Positions 31,128-39,719 of a stretch of 64,000 bases of DNA are shown piece by piece; position 1 is the first letter of the stretch, and every line of letters starts with the position of its first letter. A program made the position numbers and the translations under genes. The stretch lies in the NCBI RefSeq assembly GCF_900184225.1, contig NZ_FXWZ01000003.1, positions 434,001 through 498,000 of the forward strand, given 5' to 3'. The notes beneath the pieces are model-generated. The model was not told the DNA's origin. It searched no databases and saw only the letters and a program-made list of their open reading frames with translations. Source of the DNA: Brevibacterium ihuae (GTDB lineage Bacteria; Actinomycetota; Actinomycetes; Actinomycetales; Brevibacteriaceae).

Positions 31128-31711
31128 CTCGGCGTCGGGTCCGGGAGGCGGCCGAGGAACGGGGCCGGGTCGAGCGGCGGGCGGTTGGAGGCGGCGAGCT
31201 TCTCGCGGAAGGCGGGGTCGATGTCGCCGACGTAGAGCCAGCCCATGAGGAGCTCGGAGTCGTCCAGCCCGTGGAGGGCGCGGACGGCCGGGGCGTTCGC
31301 CTGCACGCCGGAGCGCCACATGACGCCCCACCCGGCCTGGAACAGGGCGAGCTCGAGGAGGTGGGCGGCGCCGGCGGCGGTGGCGTGCTGCTCCCACGCG
31401 GGGACCTTGGGGTGCTCGGTGGGTGAGGCGATGACGGCGATGAGGAGTTCGGCGCGCAGCGGCTTGGGGTTGACCTCGCCGGGGGCGCGCTCGGTGCCGG
31501 AGGCGGTGTCGAGGGCCGCGCCCAGGCGCAGGCGGTCGCCACCGCGCAGCAGCAGGAGCCGCCAGGGGCGCAGCGCCTTGTGATCGGCCACCGGGGTGAC
31601 GGCGGCGAGCAGCCGGGCGATCTCTGAGTCCGTGGGGGTGTGTGGGCCGACCTTCGACACCGAGCGGCGCGAGGCCATGGCCTGGAGCACGGGGTCCTCG
31701 AAGTGCTTCAC
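31124..31711 (-). CDS. Nitroreductase-family oxidoreductase
   Basis: 195-residue FMN-dependent nitroreductase-like protein: SRRSVSKVG near the N-terminus (RRS flavin contact), PWRLLLLRG, and ELALFQAGWGVMWRSG. The start is GTG 31711, overlapping the msrA stop, and its stop overlaps the MFS start, so three genes are coupled. The physiological substrate is unknown. Confidence 0.87.
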   Translation of the reverse strand: MKHFEDPVLQAMASRRSVSKVGPHTPTDSEIARLLAAVTPVADHKALRPWRLLLLRGGDRLRLGAALDTASGTERAPGEVNPKPLRAELLIAVIASPTEHPKVPAWEQHATAAGAAHLLELALFQAGWGVMWRSGVQANAPAVRALHGLDDSELLMGWLYVGDIDPAFREKLAASNRPPLDPAPFLGRLPDPTPR

Positions 31712-32229
31712 GACATCCACTCCGCGAACCCGGCGCGGGCCCGGGCGAGCTTGGGGTCGATGATGTACGTGCAGTAGCCGTTGTACGGGTTGCGGGAGTA
31801 GAAGTCCTGGTGGACCTCCTCGGCGGGGTAGAACGTGCCGAGGGGTTCGAGGGTGGTGACGATGGGCTCGTTGAAGAGCTCCTGCGCCTGTTCGATGGCG
31901 GCGGCGAAACGGGCGCGTTCGTCCTCGTCGCGGTAGAACATCGCGGAGCGGTATTGGGTACCGACGTCGTGGCCCTGCCGGTTGAGCGAGGTGGGGTCGT
32001 GGCCGGTGAAGAACTGGCCGAGGATGACCTCGGCGGGGACGATCGATTCGTCGAAGGTGACCTGGAGGGCCTCGGCGTGGCCGGTGATGCCGGCGCACAC
32101 GGAGTAGTAGTCCGGGTTCTCGACCTCTCCCCCGGTGTACCCGGAGGTCACGTCGGTCACGCCGCGGGTGCGGCGGTAGACCGCGTCGAGGCACCAGAAG
32201 CACCCGGCGGCCAGAGTGAGAGTCTGCAT
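31708..32229 (-). CDS. msrA: Peptide-methionine (S)-S-oxide reductase
   Basis: Repairs oxidised methionine. 173 residues with the catalytic GCFWCLDAVYRR (Cys active site), GYTGG, and YRSAMFYRDEDE; resolving cysteine candidate in YNGYCTYII. It is the first gene of the msrA-nitroreductase-MFS overlap operon, which suggests a joint oxidative-stress or xenobiotic response (inference). Confidence 0.96.
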   Translation of the reverse strand: MQTLTLAAGCFWCLDAVYRRTRGVTDVTSGYTGGEVENPDYYSVCAGITGHAEALQVTFDESIVPAEVILGQFFTGHDPTSLNRQGHDVGTQYRSAMFYRDEDERARFAAAIEQAQELFNEPIVTTLEPLGTFYPAEEVHQDFYSRNPYNGYCTYIIDPKLARARAGFAEWMS

Positions 32230-32341
32230 ACCGTGTAGGACACCCGCGACCCGGCGATTATTCCGCCGGGCCGCGGGTAGCGGGGTGGTGCGGTCGGGAG
32301 GTGCGGGGCCGAGGTGCTGACCGGCCCGCGAGGGTTCCGTG

Positions 32342-33199
32342 TCAGCGGTCGCGGGCGACGATGTGGCCGGCGTGCTTGAGCAGCGGGGCGTCGATCATCT
32401 TGCCCTCGTAGCTGAAGGCCCCGGCGGAGGTCTCCGCGAGTTCGAGGACGGCGCGCGCCCAGGCGAGCTGCTCCGGGGTGGGGCGGTAGGCGTCGCGGAC
32501 CACGGGGATGTGCTTGGGGTGGATGGAGACCTTGCCGGCGAAGCCGCTCTCCACTGCGTCGAGTGCTTCCGCGGCGAGCCCGTCGAGGTCGTGGATGTCG
32601 GTCCAGATCGAGTCGAGCACCCACTTGCCGTGGGCGCGCCCGGTGAGCAGGGTCTGCGAGCGGACGTGGAGCGCGACGTCGCGGTAGCCGCCAGCGGGCA
32701 GGCGGGAGGAGCCGCCGCCGAGGTCGGCGATGAGGTCCTCGGAGCCCCACATGAGGCCGGCGACCTCGGGGGCGGCGGCGATCTCGGCGAGGTTGACGGC
32801 GCCGCGGGCGGTCTCGATGAGCGCGACGACGCGGTAGTCGGACAGGGGTGCGGAATCCTGCGCGGATTCCGCCTTGGGGAGCATGACGTAGGTGTAGGGC
32901 AGGGTGGTGAGGAGTTCGACGTCGGCGGCGAACTCCTCGGTGTCGCGCGGGTTGATGCGGATGACCGTGCGGGCCGGGTCTAGGAGGTTCTCCGCGACTG
33001 ACTGGCGGGCGGCGGCCTTGTCCGCGGGGGCGACGGCATCCTCGAGATCGATGATGACGATGTCGGCGCGCTCGGCTGCCTTGGCGTAGCGATCGGGGCG
33101 GTCGGCGGGGACGAACAGCCAGGCCGGCGCGAAGTCGAAGTCGGCGGGCTGGGTGTTGTCTGCTGTGGGGCCGGTGTGGGCGGAGTCGGCGGGGCTCAT
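32342..33199 (-). CDS. CitE-like CoA ester lyase (HpcH/HpaI family)
   Basis: 285-residue TIM-barrel lyase, probably cleaving a hydroxyacyl-CoA or citramalyl-CoA type substrate with Mg2+. Motifs: ADIVIIDLEDAVAP, VVALIETARGAVN (Mg2+-ligand Glu), GSEDLIADLGG (Asp ligand) and KVSIHPKHIPVV. The ATG overlaps the maoC stop by 4 bp. The pair corresponds to Rv2498c-Rv2499c of Mycobacterium tuberculosis, which stand next to fadE19-accA1-accD1. Here those partners lie about 19 kb away, across the CRISPR island. Confidence 0.9.
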   Translation of the reverse strand: MSPADSAHTGPTADNTQPADFDFAPAWLFVPADRPDRYAKAAERADIVIIDLEDAVAPADKAAARQSVAENLLDPARTVIRINPRDTEEFAADVELLTTLPYTYVMLPKAESAQDSAPLSDYRVVALIETARGAVNLAEIAAAPEVAGLMWGSEDLIADLGGGSSRLPAGGYRDVALHVRSQTLLTGRAHGKWVLDSIWTDIHDLDGLAAEALDAVESGFAGKVSIHPKHIPVVRDAYRPTPEQLAWARAVLELAETSAGAFSYEGKMIDAPLLKHAGHIVARDR

Positions 33200-33726
33200 G
33201 CGATGATCTCCGGGTTCTGCGGGTCGTGGGCGGAGTTGAAGACCATGGTCTGGCGGACGGCCTTGGCGACGACCTCGCCGCGCTGGTTGCGGCCGATGTG
33301 CTCGAGGGTGACGATGCCGTGGTTGGGGCGGGACTTCGATTCGCGCTTGTCGAGGATCGTCGTCTCCGCGTAGAGGGTGTCGCCGTGGAAGAGAGGCTTG
33401 GGGAAGGACACCTCGGAGAAGCCGAGGTTGCCGACGATCGTGCCCTGGGTGAGCTGGGAGACGGAGAGCCCGACGAGGGTGGCGAGCGTGAACATCGAGT
33501 TGACCAGCCGCTGGCCGAACGGCTCGGTCTCCGCGAAGGCGGCGTCGAGGTGCAGCGCCTGGGTGTTCATGGTCACCGCGGTGAACCATGTGTTGTCGGC
33601 CTCGGTGATGGTCCGGCCCGGAGCGTGTTTGTAGACGGTGCCGACCTCCATCTCGTCGAACCACAGGCCGCGTTGGGTGATGGTCCTCGGTGCGGACGTG
33701 GAGTCTGGGTTCGCCTCGGTGGTCAT
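33196..33726 (-). CDS. MaoC-family (R)-enoyl-CoA hydratase/dehydratase
   Basis: 176-residue single hot-dog domain: EMEVGTVYKHAPGRTITEADNTWF with the hydratase-2 region (Asp and His expected), FGQRLVNSMFTLATLVGLS, and FHGDTLYAET. ATG 33726 is preceded by AAGGGA. It corresponds to Rv2499c. The IS3 element ends 97 bp upstream, so its original promoter or upstream operon partner may be lost; how it is now expressed is unclear. Confidence 0.9.
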   Translation of the reverse strand: MTTEANPDSTSAPRTITQRGLWFDEMEVGTVYKHAPGRTITEADNTWFTAVTMNTQALHLDAAFAETEPFGQRLVNSMFTLATLVGLSVSQLTQGTIVGNLGFSEVSFPKPLFHGDTLYAETTILDKRESKSRPNHGIVTLEHIGRNQRGEVVAKAVRQTMVFNSAHDPQNPEIIA

Positions 33727-33883
33727 GCCGATGTCCCTTCGTGTGCTGAGGATGTTGGTCGTGATCCCGATTCTCGCAGGCCCGGGCGTCGAGCGGAATG
33801 CGCAGGCCCGATGGCGCACGTGTGGGACTGCTGAAGGTTTGGTTGACTTCACGACTGGATAAGTTCCAGGAAGGATGGAAGTC

Positions 33884-34186
33884 ATGCCAAAGATCTACAC
33901 CGATGAGTTCAAGCAATCAGCTCTCGAGCTCCTGGGCGAGGGGATGACCCAGAAGCAGGTCTGCGCCGACCTCGGCATCTCGAAATCAGCCCTTCAGGCC
34001 TGGGTGCGTGACTCACGCCTGCGTGAGCACGGACTCGAGCCCTCTCGTGATGTCGAGGAGTCTCGCGCCCAGGCAGCAGCACTGAAGCGGATCAGGGAAC
34101 TCGAGCGGGAGAACAAGATCCTCCGCGAGGCTGCAGCGTATCTCTCGCAAGCGAACTTGAAGCTCGGTGGTCATCACCCAAAATGA
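33884..34186 (+). CDS. IS3-family transposase OrfA
   Basis: 100-residue DNA-binding subunit. It starts MPKIYTDEFKQSALELL, with a helix-turn-helix (MTQKQVCADLGISKSALQAWV) and a leucine-zipper-like coiled coil (LKRIRELERENKILREAAAYL). ATG 33884 is favoured over ATG 33875 because GGAAGG lies at the right distance from it. The end AAAATGA overlaps OrfB's ATG, so translation is coupled and an OrfAB fusion by frameshifting on the A-run is possible. Confidence 0.9.
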   Translation: MPKIYTDEFKQSALELLGEGMTQKQVCADLGISKSALQAWVRDSRLREHGLEPSRDVEESRAQAAALKRIRELERENKILREAAAYLSQANLKLGGHHPK

Positions 34187-35067
34187 TGTACCCGCTGGTC
34201 CTCGACCTTGCTGCCGCCGGGGTGCCGGTGGCAGTGGCCTGCCGGGTACTCGGCTTTACCAAGCAGGGTTTCTACAAGTGGTGCGCGAAACCTGTCTCTG
34301 ACCGGGAACTCGAGGAGGCGCACTTGATCAATGCCGCCTACGACGTTCATACGGACGATCCTGAGTTCGGGCACCGGTTCATCGCTGATGAGCTCCAGGC
34401 GTGCGGATACAGCGCCTCTGAACGTCGTGTGTGGCGGCTGTGCTCGCAGCAGGAGCTGTTCTCCCACACGATCAAACGAGCCCGGAAGCACGGTAAGAAG
34501 CCCGGCCCGCCAGTGTGTGATGACCTCGTCGAACGCGACTTCACAGCAAAGGCAGTCAACGAGTTGTGGCTGACCGATATCACCGAGCATCACACCAGTG
34601 AGGGCAAGCTGTATATGTGCGCGGTCAAGGATGTGTTCAGCAACAGAATCGTCGGTTATGCCATCGATTCGAGGATGAAATCTCGTCTGGCTGTGGCGGC
34701 GATTGATGACGCTGTGGCTCGTCGTGGCGGACCGCGAGCCGTGGCAGGGTGTGTCGTTCACTCGGATCGCGGGTCGCAATTTCGCTCTCGTAAGTTCCAG
34801 CAGGTTCTACGGCGTTACGGGCTAGTCGGATCGATGGGTCGGGTCGGCGCTGCTGGTGATAATGCGGCGATGGAATCATTCTTCGCTGTGTTGCAGAAGA
34901 ACGTCCTCGACCGGGGCCGTTGGGACACGCGAGCGAGGTTGCGGACATCGATCGTCCACTGGGTCGAGCGGACCTACCACCGGAAGCGTCGGCAACGGCG
35001 TTTGGGTAAACTGACTCCGGTTGAATACGAGCTTGTTCACCACAAGGCCGTCGCTCTGGCGGCATAA
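34183..35067 (+). CDS. IS3-family transposase OrfB (DDE integrase)
   Basis: 294-residue catalytic subunit with HTH_21 (VARVLGFTKQGFYKW-type region) and an rve integrase core. The DDE residues lie in ELWLTDITEH (D), CVVHSDRGSQF (D) and NAAMESFFAVLQK (E). It ends inside the right terminal repeat region and looks intact and possibly active. Confidence 0.92.
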   Translation: MMYPLVLDLAAAGVPVAVACRVLGFTKQGFYKWCAKPVSDRELEEAHLINAAYDVHTDDPEFGHRFIADELQACGYSASERRVWRLCSQQELFSHTIKRARKHGKKPGPPVCDDLVERDFTAKAVNELWLTDITEHHTSEGKLYMCAVKDVFSNRIVGYAIDSRMKSRLAVAAIDDAVARRGGPRAVAGCVVHSDRGSQFRSRKFQQVLRRYGLVGSMGRVGAAGDNAAMESFFAVLQKNVLDRGRWDTRARLRTSIVHWVERTYHRKRRQRRLGKLTPVEYELVHHKAVALAA

Positions 35068-35099
35068 ACCCCGGAGTCAACTAAACCGTCAGCAGTCCC

Positions 35100-35805
35100 G
35101 TGGGCCCAGAACGAGGCGCCTTCGGTGTTCTGCACCCAGATGCCGAGCACGTGCTTGATGCCGTCCATGTCGACACCGACGGCGATGTGAGCGGCCTTGG
35201 ATCTGACGTGGCCGTTGTCGCGGACCTTGACCCGGATCGCGTCGAGGTAGATGACCGGGTAGAACTCCTCCAAGGGTCGATTCTGCCACTCCATCACCGC
35301 CTCCAGCACCGCATCGGTGATATTGGCGATCGTCTCGTGCGACAGCTCGGTGCCGATCGTCGACAGCAGGTGGTGCTGGATGTCCCGGATCGTCATCCCG
35401 CCGGCGTAGAGGCTGATGATCATGTCATCGAGTCCACCCAACCGCCGGGAGCCCTTCGGCACCAGCCTGGGGGTGAACGACCCGTCCCGGTCCCGGGGCA
35501 CGGCGATCTCGATATCGCCGGCCTCCGACGCGACGGTCTTGGCATAGGAGCCGTTGCGGGAATTGGCCGTCACCTTGTCGTCGCGGTCGCCCGTAGCCCA
35601 GGTGCGAGGTCATCTCCGCCTGCAGGCCTCGCTCGAGTGTCTCCTTGATCAGCGCCGGCACCAGACCACCGTCGCCGGTCAGCTCGACCTCACCGGAATC
35701 GATCTTGGAAAACAGCTCATCCAGAGCCCCGGACGCCTTGAGCTGCTCAATCAGCTCGGATGCCTGATTCGGGTTCGATTGTGCATCGGTCACAGTCACC
35801 ATCAT
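35100..35805 (-). pseudogene. IS256-family transposase remnant (truncated, frameshifted)
   Basis: The N-terminal two thirds of an IS256 (Mutator-type) transposase. It reads MVTVTDAQSNPNQASELIEQL, then EMTSHLGYG. A one-base gain in a G-run (CCC at 35590-35592 on the plus strand) shifts frame, after which ANSRNGSYAKTVASEAGDIEI and EEFYPVIYLDAIRVKV continue. The gene stops abruptly at NTEGASFWA where the IS3 right end begins, so the C-terminal catalytic glutamate region is missing. It is non-functional. Confidence 0.88.
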
Positions 35806-36891
35806 GTCCTCTCATGAGTGAACCGGTACACAATTCATTTGACACCCTCCGGCATGCACGCCCGGGGATCACGAGCTGGATCCGGAATAAGGTGGAACCG
35901 GGAGGTCGATGCGGTGGCTCTCTCGGCAGAGTATGGGAGAGAGTCGCGCGTCCGCGGGCACACACCCGGGGACGTTTCCCTGCTAGCCTCGTGCTTGCGC
36001 CGCGCATCCCACCGTCAGAACGACGACCACTGCTGCGGGTGAATGACGCGACACGCGTACGATATGCAGTACTTCGTTGAGGGTGTGTCAACTTGAACCG
36101 CGCACATGCCGCGTCGCGCACCGGAGATGCGCACCCACGCCTCTCCGCTTCGTTTCCGGTGCCGCTCAACGCTCGGGAGCGGCACCGGTCTCCATCACCT
36201 CAGTGACACCATTCGACAGCATTCACCAGCTCGTCCACAGGAGCTAATGTGTTAACTTCTGTTAAACACTCACTCTCGTGCTAGGCTGTGATCGTCATCA
36301 CCCCTACTAATTGGGCACGAACCCTCCGCAGCAGCCCGTGTCCGTGCCTCGGCCAATGATGATCGTGGACTCAACACGAACCATGGGCAGGGCGGAGGGC
36401 GCGGTGAAAACAACCGTCGCACCTACGCCCGATGACAGTGCTGAAACATCGCGCCCGAAGGAGAGTTCGATCATGGTTAGAACTGCCCCGGTTCCGCCGA
36501 AATAGCAGCGCCGGATCGTGCTGAGCGTCCTGTCGGGTGAGGTGAACATCAGCGAGACCGCTCGCAAGGAGAACGTCAGCGTGTTTTCCATCCGCCGATG
36601 GACGCGTGAGTTCATCAAATCCCGCAACACCGTCGTGACGCCCGTCCCGCCCAGAGCAGCCGAAACGAAGGAGGAACTGTAGACCCGATTCTCCGACGTT
36701 TCCCGGAGACCCCGGGGAGACGGACGCGGAGCTCCACGGAGCCCCTGATCTGCAGCGTGCCGGCGCCCCGCGGGAGCGCACATGCGTCACTGATCCGGTG
36801 ATGCGCACAGAGCTCGCAGTCCTTCAATCTCTCTGCCCAGATCATTCCGATCTCCGTCCCGTCCCACCACACTCTGATCCAGGAGGATCCC
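35806..36891. other. Long gene-poor stretch upstream of the cas operon
   Basis: About 1.1 kb without an intact gene. It contains the IS256 upstream end, an AT-richer palindromic promoter-like site GTGTTAAC-TTCT-GTTAAACAC (36249-36269) followed by GTGCTAGGCT, and the HTH remnant at 36473-36682. The cas operon Shine-Dalgarno AGGAGG (36881-36886) closes it. No promoter for the cas operon is obvious. Confidence 0.5.
36473..36682 (+). pseudogene. Helix-turn-helix (transposase OrfA-like) remnant with internal amber codon
   Basis: One frame from ATG 36473 reads MVRTAPVPPK, then TAG at 36503. It continues in frame as QRRIVLSVLSGEVNISETAR and KENVSVFSIRRWTREFIKS up to TAG at 36680. The second part is a clear helix-turn-helix like the N-terminal domains of IS3/IS481-type transposase subunits. 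Without suppression the product is cut after 10 residues. No catalytic partner follows. Confidence 0.55.
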
Positions 36892-38091
36892 ATGGAGAAG
36901 CTCACTCTTGAAACCCTCACGGCCGCCTGCCGGGCAGGCGGCCCCAGCGTCCTCACCTCGGTCACCGCACTGAGCCCTGCGGCCGGCCCACACGCAGCCG
37001 TCTCCCCCGCGAAATTCGTCTCCGGGCGATCCTCGGCGTTCTCGTACTTCATCAGGTTCGTGAACGGCTCGGCACAGCATGCAGTGCTCATCGATTCGAA
37101 GCAGTCACAGCTCAATCGCTGCGAGGAGCAGATCGCCGCGGCGATCGCCGATGGTCACGCAATTCTGAGCCGCACACCTCGCATTCGAGTCACGTACTCT
37201 GATCAGGCGTTCACCGATATCGAACTCCCACACCGAGCATTCGACGGGCATATCCGTGCCGGCTCCATCGACGGCGCGCCCGCGACGAAAAACCCGATCT
37301 ACCGCGAAGCCCGCAATGCGAGCAAGACCAACGCCCGTGCGCTGCTCGAACTCAGCCCCGGTAGCCTCGTGTTCGGGTCGTGGGACTCCTCCCGCGCATC
37401 GAACCAGGGCCGCTATCAAAGCGCCCTCTCAGGTGAGATCATTGGGTTCCTCGCCGATCAGTCCGGCGCAGAAGCTACCGATCCTCCCCGGAAGGGCGGA
37501 GCTCGCGTCGACCCCGTCGGCATGAGCGTGCAGCTTACCGGCGACCAGATGACCACTCTCATCGACGCGCAGGAGGACGAGCTGAGCCCCAAGACCGTCA
37601 CGGAAACGCGGGCACAGGCCAAGAAGGCGAAAGGCGCCACGCTCTCCGGATCCACGCTGGGCCTGGGCGGGGTACCACCCACCCTGGAATCCCTCGGCGG
37701 AGTCTCCTGCTCCCGAATCGTCCGCTCCCACGTCCTGTCCTTCGCCGCTCTGCGGCAGCTCCGCTTCGGCGCAGGTCCTGAGGGAGATGCCGCGTGCCGG
37801 GCACTTCTGGCCGCATACGCTCTCAATGGCCTTGCCCGGTCGGATTCCGAACTCCTCCTGCGAGCCGACTGCCACCTCGTCGAGGACGGCGCGCCCGTGG
37901 TCACCCTCGACCAGCGGCACGGCAACTCTGTCACGCTGGAGCCGCTGACCATTCCTGAGGCGGACGAGCTCCTCGCCGCTGCAATTCAGCAGGCAGAGTC
38001 GACCGCCGGCATCAGCTGGGACGGCGAAGTGCTCCACGTGGTGGGCAACCCTGAGGTCCACCACGCCGCCGAAGAGGAATCGGACGAATGA
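36892..38091 (+). CDS. csb1: Type I-G (I-U) Cas7 backbone protein Csb1
   Basis: 399-residue RAMP-fold subunit expected to form the crRNA-binding backbone of Cascade. It resembles the GSU0053/Csb1 family: an N-terminal EKLTLETLTAAC, then SYFIRFVNGSAQHAVLIDSKQSQLNRCEEQI, IELPHRAFDGHIRAGSIDG, the central LELSPGSLVFGSWDS, and SCSRIVRSHVLSFAALRQLRFG near the C-terminus. AGGAGG precedes the ATG. It is the first gene of six that are all overlapping. Its stop overlaps csb2's ATG (ATGATG). Confidence 0.88.
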   Translation: MEKLTLETLTAACRAGGPSVLTSVTALSPAAGPHAAVSPAKFVSGRSSAFSYFIRFVNGSAQHAVLIDSKQSQLNRCEEQIAAAIADGHAILSRTPRIRVTYSDQAFTDIELPHRAFDGHIRAGSIDGAPATKNPIYREARNASKTNARALLELSPGSLVFGSWDSSRASNQGRYQSALSGEIIGFLADQSGAEATDPPRKGGARVDPVGMSVQLTGDQMTTLIDAQEDELSPKTVTETRAQAKKAKGATLSGSTLGLGGVPPTLESLGGVSCSRIVRSHVLSFAALRQLRFGAGPEGDAACRALLAAYALNGLARSDSELLLRADCHLVEDGAPVVTLDQRHGNSVTLEPLTIPEADELLAAAIQQAESTAGISWDGEVLHVVGNPEVHHAAEEESDE

Positions 38092-39719
38092 TGGGTGTGT
38101 TCGAGCTCAGAATCCGGTTCCCCCTGGGAACGTACACCGGCCATCGCGCCGATGGTTCCGCAGACTACTTCCCCGACCCGGCCCGGGTGTACTCCGCACT
38201 GACCCAATCCGCATTCACCGGTACCAGCGCCGTCGTCGAAGCCGGCCGGAATCAGCCGTCGCCGGAAAGCCGCGCGGCACTGCGCTGGTTCGAAACCCAC
38301 CCGCCGGATGCGCTGCATCTGCCGCGGACGTCGCGCCCGAATCCGGACGCGCCGATCGCCTTTCGCAAAGAGGGCCTCATTCCGAAGGAAGGCGGGAGGT
38401 TCGTCGACAAGACTTCGGGGAAGGCGACCGACGACGGTGTCTCCGTCGACGGGGTGTTCGGTATGTCATGGAACGAGATCCCGCCCGACGAGGTCGTCAC
38501 CGCGCTCGATCACCTCTGCGCAGAGGTCTCACATATCGGCGAGGCGCTCTCACCCGCGGTCCTCGAGGTCGCCAGAACCTCCGCTGAAGGCACGCAACTG
38601 AACGCCACGTGGCTGCGCGATCCGGAGGCGCGCCGCTTCACCCGCGGTGGCATCCGGGTGCGCATCCCGCAGCCAGGCAGGCTCGACGAGCTTCAGCATG
38701 CCCATGAGCACGCGAACCCGCTCAAGCCTCCGACGGTGGCCGGTGACAAGCACACGGCCAGTGAGTCGTCGAGGCGGCACCCGGTCCCCGAATCGATGAA
38801 CCGGCGTCAGCGCTACGTCCGCCCGCAACGTGTCGCATCCTCGCTCCCCTGGACGAACGCTATCGTCATCGCCGTTGATGAGCTCACACCACATCCCGGC
38901 GCGGAGCCGAGGGCGTTCGCAGACGAGATTCCCGAGCCGCAGCGCGTCGCGTGGTGCGTGGCGCTGCACCGGGCGCTGGTGAAGAGGATCAGCGGGCCGG
39001 CTCCGTCGTTTATCACGGGGCGATACCCGGACGGCCTCACGAAGCCGGCCAATCGTCTTGCGCTCCAGTATCTGGATCCGGCGCTCATGGCTGCCAGCAG
39101 GTACTCGTCGCTCGCAGGAGAATACGGCGCATTCCTGCTGCTCCTGCCCGCCTTGGCAGCAAGTGATGACCTGCTCGCACTCGAGCATGCGCTCATCGGC
39201 CTGCGCGAGATTCGCTCCCGCCACGGATTCGCCCGCGTCCGGGTGCGCGACGTCGAGGTCTCGTGCGAAGACTTCTGGAATCCGCCGGCCGCCGGCATGG
39301 TTCGCCTGCGGTCGACGATCCCCGCGATGATCGCCGACATCCGCCGGCAGCGGTCCCCGTGGTCTCTTGTCGAGACCGTCCTCGCATCCATCGGCTTCAC
39401 CTGGCGGGACCAGCAGGGATACGGCCCTGTGCTGGCCGGTCGCGGTGAGCGGTATCGACGACTCGTCGACGCAGTCAGACAAGATCTCGACCCCGTTGTC
39501 CTCGACGTCCACCGGCTGCCCGTCGACGGTTCGGACTACGTTCACCGACTCCCCGAGGGTGTCCCGGCAGAGCCCTTCAGAGCACTCATCGACCTCGGTG
39601 ACCACCTGCCGGACGGTGCGATGGCCGCCATCGGCCAGAGCCGCCACCTGGGCGGGGGCCTCCTCGTTCCGGTCGACATGCCGGCATCGCTCATCAGGAC
39701 TCGAGGTGAATCGAGATGA
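38088..39719 (+). CDS. csb2: Type I-G (I-U) Cas5-Cas6 fusion Csb2
   Basis: 543-residue GSU0054-type protein that caps the crRNA 5' end (Cas5 half) and processes pre-crRNA (Cas6 half). The N-terminal RAMP half begins VFELRIRFPLGTYTGHRADGSADYFPDPARVYSALTQ. The C-terminal region ends with a glycine-rich loop AIGQSRHLGGGLLVPVD like that of Cas6 proteins. The start is ATG 38088 or 38091. The likely substrate is the strong hairpin in the neighbouring repeats. The stop overlaps the cas3 start (ATGA). Confidence 0.85.
   Translation: MMGVFELRIRFPLGTYTGHRADGSADYFPDPARVYSALTQSAFTGTSAVVEAGRNQPSPESRAALRWFETHPPDALHLPRTSRPNPDAPIAFRKEGLIPKEGGRFVDKTSGKATDDGVSVDGVFGMSWNEIPPDEVVTALDHLCAEVSHIGEALSPAVLEVARTSAEGTQLNATWLRDPEARRFTRGGIRVRIPQPGRLDELQHAHEHANPLKPPTVAGDKHTASESSRRHPVPESMNRRQRYVRPQRVASSLPWTNAIVIAVDELTPHPGAEPRAFADEIPEPQRVAWCVALHRALVKRISGPAPSFITGRYPDGLTKPANRLALQYLDPALMAASRYSSLAGEYGAFLLLLPALAASDDLLALEHALIGLREIRSRHGFARVRVRDVEVSCEDFWNPPAAGMVRLRSTIPAMIADIRRQRSPWSLVETVLASIGFTWRDQQGYGPVLAGRGERYRRLVDAVRQDLDPVVLDVHRLPVDGSDYVHRLPEGVPAEPFRALIDLGDHLPDGAMAAIGQSRHLGGGLLVPVDMPASLIRTRGESR

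Larger units (their letters stand above)
33824..35099 (+). mobile_element. IS3-family insertion sequence
   Basis: 1276-bp element with 25-bp imperfect terminal inverted repeats. The left end is GGGACTGCTGAAGGTTTGGT...; the right end is its complement with two mismatches. It encodes overlapping OrfA and OrfB. No clean target duplication is seen: the left flank is the maoC upstream region and the right flank is the interior of a truncated IS256 transposase. This suggests a deletion or rearrangement on one side. Confidence 0.88.
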
